64,000 nucleotides of DNA, taken from NCBI GenBank assembly GCA_943788825.1, contig CALSRT010000002.1:372001-436000 (forward strand). The letters are read 5' to 3'. The stretch is from UBA4582 sp002389265 (GTDB lineage Bacteria > Pseudomonadota > Gammaproteobacteria > Pseudomonadales > Azotimanducaceae). Within the stretch, counting starts at the first letter, position 1. Each line of letters begins with the position of its first letter. The position numbers were made by a program, and so were the translations under genes. The notes under the pieces are model-generated. The model was not told the origin of the DNA and ran no database searches. It was given only the letters and a program-made list of their open reading frames with translations. Positions 16,237 through 23,773 of this stretch are shown here, piece after piece.

Positions 16237-18249
16237 ATGATTAATTTCGAAATGAAGCGCCAACATATGGTAGATAGTCAGATTGTTGCCCGTGGCGTAC
16301 GGGATATCAAAGTGATTAATGCAATGTCGCTAGTACCCCGCGAGAAATTTGTTCCAACGCATTTACGCCACCTGGCATACTCTGATGGACCCCTGCCAAT
16401 CGATGCAGATCAGACCATTTCGCAACCCTATATTGTGGCCTTTATGGTCGAGGCGCTTGGTCTTGCGGGGGGTGAAAAAGTGTTAGAAGTGGGTGCGGGT
16501 TCTGGCTATGCGGCCGCGGTGTTGGCAGAGATTGCGGGCGAAGTTTACTCGATTGAGCGTATTGGCCAGCTGGCACACAAGGCGACGGCAAATCTTCATG
16601 ACGCGGGCTATCAGAATGTGCATATACTCCATGATGATGGCACTCGTGGCTGGGAGGTAGAGGCACCATTTGATGCCATTTTAGTCTCTGCCGGGGCGCC
16701 AGAAGTGCCTGAATTCCTCAAGGATCAGTTGGCCGTGGGGGGGCGTATGGTGATTCCTGTGGGCCGCACAAGACGAGCTCAGGAACTGATCCGTATTACT
16801 CGCCGCAGCGCAACAGAATTTGATCGAGAAGACCTGGCTGATGTGCGGTTTGTACCGCTGATCGGCGACCAGGGCTGGGAGCTGGAACTGCAGGAGGAGA
16901 CGCGAGTCAACACGGCCCCGCCACGCATCGTGCATTCACGTCCTCAAGTGCGTGAGACGCTGCCGGGGTTAATTTCTCAGCAAGGGGAAGCCTTTGACAA
17001 TCTCGACGACGCTGATCTTGCACCACTACTGGCGCGTATTGGTGATGCCAGCGTCGTGCTGATTGGTGAGGCGAGTCATGGCACATCTGAATTTTATGCA
17101 CTGCGTGCCCGTCTTACGCAACGCCTGATCGAGACGAAGGGATTTAATCTAGTCACCGCGGAAGCTGATTGGCCGGATGCCGCACGCATTGATCATTATG
17201 TGCGGCATCGTGCGACCCCGGCGGCTGAGTGGCAGGCATTCGCGCGCTTTCCAACGTGGATGTGGCGCAATACCGATGTCACTAAATTTGTCGACTGGCT
17301 ACGCGAGCATAACCGAAAGCTGCCCTATGAATCTCGCACCGGGTTCTTTGGCCTTGATCTATACAGCCTCTACGTATCAGCCAACGCGGTGATCAATTAT
17401 CTGCAGGATATGGATCCTGATCTAGGCCAGCTTGCTGAAAAGCGTTACGGCTGCCTCAGCCCTTGGGAAGCTGATCCCGCCGCATATGGTCAAGCAGCAT
17501 TGACGGGTCACTATAAAGCCTGTGAAGAAAATGTCGTGCAGATGCTCGCCGACCTGTACCGCAAGCGTGCAGAATACAGCCACAATGATGGTGAAAGATT
17601 CCTTGATGCCGCCCAGAACGCCCACGTGGTAGCGAATGCAGAACGCTACTACCGAGTCATGTATTACGGCTCACGGGCTTCCTGGAATCTACGCGACGGT
17701 CATATGTTTGATACGCTGCGCAACGTTATGCAACATAAGGGCGCTGCTGCGAAGGCTGTTGTCTGGGCACACAACTCTCATATAGGCGATGCTTCAGCAA
17801 CAGAAATGTCAGCCCGAGGCGAACACAATATTGGTGAACTGTGCCGCAAATATTTTGGCGACAAGTCCTATCGCATAGGCTTCGGCACTGATCATGGTAC
17901 CGTCGCTGCCGCATCAGATTGGAACGGAGCGATGGAGCGCAAGCAAGTGCGCCCGGCACATCCACAAAGTTATGAACGACAGTTTCACCTAACAAATACC
18001 CCGGGTCTCATTCTGCCCCTCGGTGCCGGTTTGGATAACAGGCTGCATCAGCAGTTATTGGAACCTAAGTTGCAACGCGCGATTGGGGTTATCTACAGAC
18101 CCCAGAGTGAGCTGCAGAGCCACTATTTTGAAGCCATACTACCGCGTCAGTTTGATGAGTATATTTGGATTGACCGCACCACCGCCGTCACAGCGCTGAG
18201 TACGAACGAATTGCAGGGCATGCCTGACACTTACCCTTTCGGCTTGTAG
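16237..18249 (+). CDS. Fusion of protein-L-isoaspartate methyltransferase and erythromycin esterase-like domain
   Basis: Residues 1 to about 215 form a complete PCMT domain: QISQPY-like TISQPYIVAFM at 60-70, SAM-binding VLEVGAGSGY at 82-91, and VGGRMVIPVG. Residues from about 240 to 670 form an erythromycin-esterase (PF05139) domain with GEASHGTSEFY (His281), EADW (309-312), FYGLDLYS-like FFGLDLYSLY and WAHNSHIGDA from 510. PCMT repairs isoaspartyl residues. The Ere-like family includes macrolide esterases but most members have unknown substrates. Both domains look intact. Such fusions exist in other genomes from memory. It starts at ATG 16237, just after the toroid gene. Confidence 0.93.
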   Translation: MINFEMKRQHMVDSQIVARGVRDIKVINAMSLVPREKFVPTHLRHLAYSDGPLPIDADQTISQPYIVAFMVEALGLAGGEKVLEVGAGSGYAAAVLAEIAGEVYSIERIGQLAHKATANLHDAGYQNVHILHDDGTRGWEVEAPFDAILVSAGAPEVPEFLKDQLAVGGRMVIPVGRTRRAQELIRITRRSATEFDREDLADVRFVPLIGDQGWELELQEETRVNTAPPRIVHSRPQVRETLPGLISQQGEAFDNLDDADLAPLLARIGDASVVLIGEASHGTSEFYALRARLTQRLIETKGFNLVTAEADWPDAARIDHYVRHRATPAAEWQAFARFPTWMWRNTDVTKFVDWLREHNRKLPYESRTGFFGLDLYSLYVSANAVINYLQDMDPDLGQLAEKRYGCLSPWEADPAAYGQAALTGHYKACEENVVQMLADLYRKRAEYSHNDGERFLDAAQNAHVVANAERYYRVMYYGSRASWNLRDGHMFDTLRNVMQHKGAAAKAVVWAHNSHIGDASATEMSARGEHNIGELCRKYFGDKSYRIGFGTDHGTVAAASDWNGAMERKQVRPAHPQSYERQFHLTNTPGLILPLGAGLDNRLHQQLLEPKLQRAIGVIYRPQSELQSHYFEAILPRQFDEYIWIDRTTAVTALSTNELQGMPDTYPFGL

Positions 18250-18348
18250 TCGTTTGCTGATAATCCATAGCAGCAAAAAGGCGCTCACAGGCTGTTAGCT
18301 TATTTGCCAGGGAGCGAACCACCCTTGCCTTGGCTGGCGGTGGCTGTC

Positions 18349-18420
18349 GTGCTCGATGCCATGCTCGATACCATGCTCGATACCATGCTCGATACAATGT
18401 TCGATACCATGTTCGATGAA
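18349..18420 (+). repeat. Six 12-bp tandem repeats
   Basis: Units of consensus ATGCTCGATACC, six in a row with small differences (first unit GTGCTCGATGCC, last ATGTTCGATGAA), in the spacer between the esterase fusion and the thiolase. The period is a multiple of three, so both strands stay open and give spurious small frames (LDTMLDTM, SSMVSSMV). I do not call a gene here. Confidence 0.9.
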
Positions 18421-18538
18421 AGGTTGAGAGAATGCCAGGACCTGGCGGCCGCGCGTGCAGTGCTGACACTTGAGTATTCGGCCAGAGTCTTGGTATAAGT
18501 GTTCCCCAATTCAAACCTTACAACGGTCAGAGAAATTT

Positions 18539-19732
18539 ATGCGTCGAGCTGCCATCGTTTCACCAATCAGAACCCCTGTGGGGAAATTCCTCGGTGGTCT
18601 AAAAGATCTGCCGGCGGGAGAATTAGCCGCTTGTGTCATTAAAGCGCTGATGGCGCGGACCGGCATAGACGGTGAAAGGATCGACGATGTGGTGTTCGCG
18701 CAAGGCTATGGTAATGGCGAAGCGCCTTGCATCGCTCGTTGGGCAGCGTTGGCAGCGGGCCTGCCCATTAGCGTGCCCGGTTATCAATTAGATCGACGTT
18801 GCGGTAGCGGTCTGCAGGCAGTGATTGATGCGGCCATGATGGTACAAACAGGCGTGGCCGATGTAGTGATCGCCGGTGGCGTAGAAAGTATGAGCAACGT
18901 GGAGTACTACAGTACGGATATGCGTTCTGGTGCTCGAGCCGGCGCATCAGTGATGCATGACCGGTTAACTCGAGGTCGTGTCATGTCACAGCCTATCGCC
19001 CGGTTTGGCGAGATCAGCGGCATGATTGAGACCGCTGAAAACCTTGCGCGAGATTACGACATTAGCCGCCAAGCCTGTGATGAGTACGCCTTAATGAGCC
19101 ATCAGCGAGCCACCGCAGCCTGGGCTGCGGGTAAATTTGACGATGAGCTTGTACCCGTGGCAATACCTCAGCGCCGGGGTGAACCTCTGATGTTTGACCG
19201 AGATGAGGGTTTTCGGCCAGATGCCACCCTTGAGAGTCTCTCGGCATTACGCCCCCTGGAGGGCGGTGTGGTGACCGCCGGTAATGCCAGTCAGCAAAAT
19301 GATGCTGCCGCCGCGTGCCTGGTGGTTGCCGAGGACAAGCTGGAAGAACTGGGACTTGAGCCCATGGGCTGGTTGGTGGGTTGGGCGGCAGCGGGCTGTG
19401 AGCCCTCGCGCATGGGTATCGGTCCGGTGCCTGCGGTTGAGCGGTTATTTGCGCGAACCGGCCTGGGCTGGTCTGACATCGACCTGGTAGAACTTAATGA
19501 AGCCTTTGCGCCGCAAGTGTTGGCGGTATTGAAAGGCTGGGGCTGGGATGACCGAGATCGCTTGAATGTGAACGGATCTGGCATTTCCCTGGGCCACCCT
19601 ATTGGTGCCACCGGCGGCCGAATATTGGCCAATCTGCTGCGGGAACTGGATCGTCGTGATGGTCGTTATGGTCTTGAAACCATGTGTATCGGCGGTGGGC
19701 AGGGGCTGGCGGCTATCTTCGAGCGTGCCTGA
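18539..19732 (+). CDS. Acetyl-CoA acyltransferase (thiolase)
   Basis: Thiolase of 397 residues, either degrading 3-ketoacyl-CoA or condensing acetyl-CoA. The catalytic set is complete: Cys88 (DRRCGSG), His353 in GHPIGATGG, and Cys383 in MCIGGGQG; NEAFAP is also present. ATG 18539 is chosen because the product then begins MRRAAIVSPIRTPVGKF, the normal thiolase start; an in-frame upstream ATG at 18470 would add an unrelated 23-residue leader. It has no obvious operon partner, so degradative and biosynthetic roles cannot be separated. Confidence 0.94.
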   Translation: MRRAAIVSPIRTPVGKFLGGLKDLPAGELAACVIKALMARTGIDGERIDDVVFAQGYGNGEAPCIARWAALAAGLPISVPGYQLDRRCGSGLQAVIDAAMMVQTGVADVVIAGGVESMSNVEYYSTDMRSGARAGASVMHDRLTRGRVMSQPIARFGEISGMIETAENLARDYDISRQACDEYALMSHQRATAAWAAGKFDDELVPVAIPQRRGEPLMFDRDEGFRPDATLESLSALRPLEGGVVTAGNASQQNDAAAACLVVAEDKLEELGLEPMGWLVGWAAAGCEPSRMGIGPVPAVERLFARTGLGWSDIDLVELNEAFAPQVLAVLKGWGWDDRDRLNVNGSGISLGHPIGATGGRILANLLRELDRRDGRYGLETMCIGGGQGLAAIFERA

Positions 19733-19769
19733 GTTCAGCGAATTGCAGGATTAAGCTGTGCTGTTTATA

Positions 19770-19821
19770 GCCGCTCCAGTTTGCCGCTCCAGTTTGCCGC
19801 TACAGTTTGCCGCTACAGTAT
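19770..19821 (+). repeat. Four 13-bp tandem repeats
   Basis: Units GCCGCTCCAGTTT (twice), GCCGCTACAGTTT and GCCGCTACAGTAT follow the thiolase gene and precede the 3' end of the convergent host-attachment gene. The period is not a multiple of three, so a coding origin is unlikely. Confidence 0.85.
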
Positions 19822-19851
19822 AGAGCCGCAGCTGCTGAGAGATGCCACAGC

Positions 19852-20283
19852 TTATAAATAGTGAGGCAGATGGCCGCGAATGTCAGCCGCGCTGTGACGA
19901 ACAAGATCGTGGTCTATCTCTGCTGCGACCCGCTTTCGAACCTGCGGGCTGATGGCGCCTCGAAGTCTGCCGAGGAATCGCGGTGGTGCGATAATATAAA
20001 TTTTGTGGATGTCATCGGCGATGCTGCTATGCAATTTGGCCGCAATTTCAACGGCGAATTGCTGCGCTTCAAGTTGCTGGGCCTCGCTTTCGTGCCCCAT
20101 GGAATGTCGACCCTGACCGATCGAGTCTTGACCAATGCCTGGGCCGTCGGTGGTCAGTTCGGTATTTTTCAAACGACTGGCAGGGTGGGCGTACTCTTCC
20201 CAGAGGTCAAGCTCGCCCGTTTGTGAGCGGGTGGTGTATAGCTTGGCGTAAGCGCCGTCTGCGACCAGTACCAAAATTGTCAT
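19852..20283 (-). CDS. Host-attachment-family protein
   Basis: A 143-residue cytoplasmic protein of the Host_attach (PF10116) family: N-terminal ILVLVADGAYAKLYTT, central insert rich in Gly/Ser/His (DGPGIGQDSIGQGRHSMGHES), then IYIIAPPRFLGRLRGAI and AEIDHDLVRHSAADIRGHLP. The family was named after an attachment mutant in Agrobacterium but is related to release-factor-like folds and its function is unclear. It starts at ATG 20283. It is divergent from the SEC-C gene, with about 210 bp between them. Confidence 0.88.
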   Translation of the reverse strand: MTILVLVADGAYAKLYTTRSQTGELDLWEEYAHPASRLKNTELTTDGPGIGQDSIGQGRHSMGHESEAQQLEAQQFAVEIAAKLHSSIADDIHKIYIIAPPRFLGRLRGAISPQVRKRVAAEIDHDLVRHSAADIRGHLPHYL

Positions 20284-20495
20284 TCACCGTGCTCCCTGAT
20301 TCAACGTCTCTTGCTCAGCGTCTTTTACTCAACGTTCCTGAGGGTCATTAGGATCGAAGGCCGTGCCCCGACGCCGTTAATTTAGGCGACTCGTGGGTGG
20401 TGGGCCTAGATCCAGATCAATATTTTCATGGACTAGGGATGGAACCGTAGGATGTCTGTATAATGCGGCTTGAAACTGCACCCAGGCCCATGCCA

Positions 20496-20831
20496 ATGTC
20501 AAAATATCCCCATAAAGATCTGCCCCTGAAAAAGCCAAAATTCGACAGCGCCGTGTTTGAGACTAAAAAGCCACCGCGTTTAGGCTCCCAGCGGAACCCG
20601 TTGACGCTGACAGTGAAAGACGAAGCGCGGCGCCTAGAGATCAAAGCAATCTGTGCCGACAAAAGCTGGTTTTGTGAGATTACCGTGGATCCCGAAGCGG
20701 ACGAAAATATCAGGGATTTGACCTTTCTGCAGGACAAGCAGGTGGTCGCCACGTCCACTCGGCTGGCGGGTCGAAATGATCCTTGCCCCTGCGGTAGTGG
20801 CAAGAAATACAAGCAGTGTTGCGCGAAATAA
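20496..20831 (+). CDS. SEC-C metal-binding motif protein (PBPRA1643/TIGR04102-like)
   Basis: A small protein of 111 residues that ends in the zinc-binding SEC-C motif RNDPCPCGSGKKYKQCC. The body, including RLGSQRNPLTLTV and EARRLEIKAICADKSWF, matches the small SWIM/SEC-C family TIGR04102 as I recall it. ATG 20496 is preferred because it gives MSKYPHKDLPL and has AGG nine bases upstream; in-frame ATGs at 20463 and 20490 are possible. Function is unknown; SEC-C motifs often mark SecB-binding or DNA-linked proteins. It precedes the YhiN-like gene by 18 bp. Confidence 0.9.
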   Translation: MSKYPHKDLPLKKPKFDSAVFETKKPPRLGSQRNPLTLTVKDEARRLEIKAICADKSWFCEITVDPEADENIRDLTFLQDKQVVATSTRLAGRNDPCPCGSGKKYKQCCAK

Positions 20832-20849
20832 ATCCGTTTAGTTCAGTCC

Positions 20850-22073
20850 ATGACAGAGTTATCGCATAATCCAGATGTTGTTATCCTCGGCGCCGGCGCG
20901 GCGGGGTTGATGTGTGCGTTGACTGCGGCCCAACAGGGGCGGCGGGTGCTGGTGCTGGAGAAGGCCAATAAGGTCGGCAAAAAAATCCTCATGTCCGGTG
21001 GTGGCCGATGTAACTTCACCAATTACTTTGTCGAAGCCGATAACTACATTTCCAACAATCCGCACTTTTGTAAGGCGGCGCTGAAGCGCTATAGCCCGTG
21101 GGATTTTATTGGGTTGGTTGAGCGCTATGAAATCCCCTTTGAGGAGCGGCAACACAGCCAGTTGTTTTGCCTGCATTCGGCGAAAGATATTTTGGCGATG
21201 TTGTTGCAGGAATGCGCGCAGGTCGGCGTAGAAATTCAGGCCCAGTGCGAGTTGCAAAAGGTTGAGGCGTTGGCGGCCGATGGTGCCTCGCGCTATGCCG
21301 TGCACGTCGTGATTAACGGCGTCCGCCGCACAATCGAGTGCCATTCCCTGGTGGTTGCTACCGGTGCGCTATCCATTCCCACGCTGGGTGGTAGTGGCGT
21401 CGGATACGAACTGGCTGCTCAATTTGGCTTGGCCGTGACAGCTCGTCGGGCGGGTCTGGTGCCCCTGATGTTCAGTGATCAAACTCGCGCATTGTGCGAG
21501 CGTCTGTCGGGCCTGGCCCTGCCGGTGAGTGTCAGCTGTCAGGGACAAACCTTTCGAGAGAACCTGTTGTTCACCCATCGGGGTATGAGCGGGCCGGTGA
21601 TCTTGCAAATTTCCAACTACTGGGCGCCAGGCGACAGCATTAGCATCGACCTGTTGCCGGCAGAGGATGCCGCTGCTTGGTTAATGGCTTTGAAACACGA
21701 GCAGCCTTTGACCCACCTGAAAACCGTGCTGACCTATAAGCTGGCGAAATCCCTGGTGGCTGAACTAGAGGTGCTATTTTGGCCGTCTCTGGCCGGGTCT
21801 AAGTTGGCGGAAATCACCGATCAGCAGCTGCGCCAAGTGGGTGAGCAATTGAACCATTGGTTGTTGAAGCCTTCCGCCACCGAGGGCTATCGAACCGCCG
21901 AGGTGACGTTGGGCGGCGTAGATACCGCCGGCGTCAGCTCAAAAACCATGGAGGCGAAGCAGCAGCCGGGTCTATATTTTATCGGCGAAGTGCTGGATGT
22001 CAGCGGTCACCTGGGTGGCTTTAATTTTCAGTGGGCCTGGTCTTCCGGTTACAGCGCGGGATTAGTGGTGTGA
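20850..22073 (+). CDS. HI0933/YhiN-family FAD-dependent oxidoreductase
   Basis: Flavoprotein of 407 residues. The dinucleotide-binding GAGAAGLM (about 14-21), LEKANKVGKKILMSGGGRCNFTN (family signature), VVATGALS, and C-terminal YFIGEVLDVSGHLGGFNFQWAWSSGY (FAD contact) are all present. The family is widespread (YhiN/BaiN type); enoate or flavin reductase roles are suggested for some members, none proven here. It starts at ATG 20850, close behind the SEC-C gene, and is followed by another flavoprotein gene after 28-45 bp, all on one strand. Confidence 0.93.
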   Translation: MTELSHNPDVVILGAGAAGLMCALTAAQQGRRVLVLEKANKVGKKILMSGGGRCNFTNYFVEADNYISNNPHFCKAALKRYSPWDFIGLVERYEIPFEERQHSQLFCLHSAKDILAMLLQECAQVGVEIQAQCELQKVEALAADGASRYAVHVVINGVRRTIECHSLVVATGALSIPTLGGSGVGYELAAQFGLAVTARRAGLVPLMFSDQTRALCERLSGLALPVSVSCQGQTFRENLLFTHRGMSGPVILQISNYWAPGDSISIDLLPAEDAAAWLMALKHEQPLTHLKTVLTYKLAKSLVAELEVLFWPSLAGSKLAEITDQQLRQVGEQLNHWLLKPSATEGYRTAEVTLGGVDTAGVSSKTMEAKQQPGLYFIGEVLDVSGHLGGFNFQWAWSSGYSAGLVV

Positions 22074-22118
22074 TCCAGCGCGCCCTTTCAGGCCATCATC
22101 ATGCTAAAATGGGCGACG

Positions 22119-23765
22119 ATGTTGCGACTCAACGAACTTAAACTACCCCTTGATCATTCCTCCGCCGACCTGCGGCTGGCGATTCTCGATCGTCTCGGTA
22201 TTGAGTCAACTGAATTGGTGGACTACACCATTTATAAGCGTAGTTATGACGCGCGTAAAAAAACTGACATCAAGTTGATCTATCAGATTGATGCGCAATT
22301 GTCGGAAGGTGTGGAAGCGACATTACTCGCCGCCAATCCCCCATCATCGGTGATGCAACCGACACCGGACACGAGTTATCAATTTGTCAGGCAGGCGCCG
22401 GCAACCTTTCCAGCTGCGGAACAACAGCGGCCGATCGTCATCGGCTTTGGTCCCTGCGGCTTGCTTACGGCATTGCTGTTGGCGCAGATGGGTCTGAAGC
22501 CTATTGTGTTAGAGCGCGGGCAAGATGTTCGACAACGGACCCGTGCCACCTGGGGCTTTTGGCGCAAGGGTGAGCTCAATACCGAATCCAATGTGCAGTT
22601 TGGCGAGGGTGGTGCGGGGACCTTCTCTGACGGCAAGCTCTATAGCCAGGTCAAGGACCGGCGTCATTTGGGCCGTAAGGTGCTGGTTGAGTTTGTCGAG
22701 GCCGGTGCGCCGGCGGAGATCTTGATGATCAGCAAACCCCATATCGGTACCTTCAAGCTGGTGACGATGGTGGAGCACATGCGGGCCAAAATTATCGCCC
22801 TCGGTGGAGAAATTCGCTTCGAACAGAAAGTCGACGTCATCCAGCGCACACCGTTGGCAAGCGATGATGAGGGCATGGGTCAGGTCACCGGCGTCACGCT
22901 CGCCAGCGGCGAGACCCTGCACAGTCGGCATATTGTCTTGGCTATTGGCCACAGTGCCCGCGATACCTTCGCAATGCTGTTAGACCAAGGGGTTTACGTG
23001 GAGCCGAAACCCTTCTCCATTGGTTTTCGAATTGAGCATCCACAATCGGTAATCGATCAGGCTCGATTCGGTGAGTTTGCGGGCCATCCAATTCTCGGTG
23101 CCGCAGATTATAAACTCGTTCATCATGGCAGCGACGGCCGTAGCGTGTATAGTTTCTGTATGTGTCCGGGCGGTACCGTGGTGGCCGCCACCTCAGAAGC
23201 GGGCCATGTAGTGACCAATGGCATGTCGCAGTACTCGCGCAATGAACGCAACGCCAATTCAGCCATCGTCGTGGGCATTGACCCGGCCCGAGACTATCCC
23301 GGTGATCCCTTAGCCGGCATCGAACTGCAACGTCGGCTGGAGGTTCTGGCTTATGAGCTGGGCGGTCAAGACTACAGTGCGCCCGCGCAACTGGTGGGAG
23401 ACTTTTTGGCTAATGAACCCTCGACATCACTGGGTAGTGTGACGCCGTCCTATAAGCCGGGCGTCTCGCTTGGCGACTTATCCAAGGCGTTACCGGATTA
23501 TGCTATCAAAGCGATTCGCGAGGCGATTCCTGTATTCGATCGGCAGATTAAGGGCTTTGCTATGCACGACGCGATATTGACGGGCGTTGAGACTCGAACG
23601 TCTGCGCCGATCTGCATCCGTCGTGGTAAGAACTGCCAGAGTATCAATACTCGGGGCCTGTATCCTGCGGGTGAGGGGGCCGGCTATGCCGGAGGTATCC
23701 TCTCGGCGGGTATCGATGGCATCAAGATCGCTGAGGCGATCGCGTTGGATCTGCTCGGCAGTTGA
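22119..23765 (+). CDS. COG2509-type FAD-dependent dehydrogenase
   Basis: About 548 residues. An N-terminal ferredoxin-like domain (LRLNELKLPLDHSSADLR through about 90) precedes a flavin domain with VIGFGPCGLLTALLLA, ERGQDVRQRT, FGEGGAGTFSDGKLYSQVKD and C-terminal LYPAGEGAGYAGGILSAGIDGIK. This is the COG2509 uncharacterised NAD(FAD)-utilising dehydrogenase layout. Start ATG 22119 gives MLRLNELKLPL, matching family starts; ATG 22101 adds six residues. The stop lies eight bases from the end of convergent ppsA. No substrate can be proposed. Confidence 0.92.
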   Translation: MLRLNELKLPLDHSSADLRLAILDRLGIESTELVDYTIYKRSYDARKKTDIKLIYQIDAQLSEGVEATLLAANPPSSVMQPTPDTSYQFVRQAPATFPAAEQQRPIVIGFGPCGLLTALLLAQMGLKPIVLERGQDVRQRTRATWGFWRKGELNTESNVQFGEGGAGTFSDGKLYSQVKDRRHLGRKVLVEFVEAGAPAEILMISKPHIGTFKLVTMVEHMRAKIIALGGEIRFEQKVDVIQRTPLASDDEGMGQVTGVTLASGETLHSRHIVLAIGHSARDTFAMLLDQGVYVEPKPFSIGFRIEHPQSVIDQARFGEFAGHPILGAADYKLVHHGSDGRSVYSFCMCPGGTVVAATSEAGHVVTNGMSQYSRNERNANSAIVVGIDPARDYPGDPLAGIELQRRLEVLAYELGGQDYSAPAQLVGDFLANEPSTSLGSVTPSYKPGVSLGDLSKALPDYAIKAIREAIPVFDRQIKGFAMHDAILTGVETRTSAPICIRRGKNCQSINTRGLYPAGEGAGYAGGILSAGIDGIKIAEAIALDLLGS

Positions 23766-23773
23766 GCCCGTCT

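Noticed and set aside
18253..18277. Terminator after the PCMT-esterase fusion
   Set aside because: The stem is only 7 bp with an 11-base loop and there is no T-run on the relevant strand.
18304..18514. Small frames on both strands through the 12-bp array
   Set aside because: They are open only because the repeat period is a multiple of three; no ribosome site and no family resemblance.
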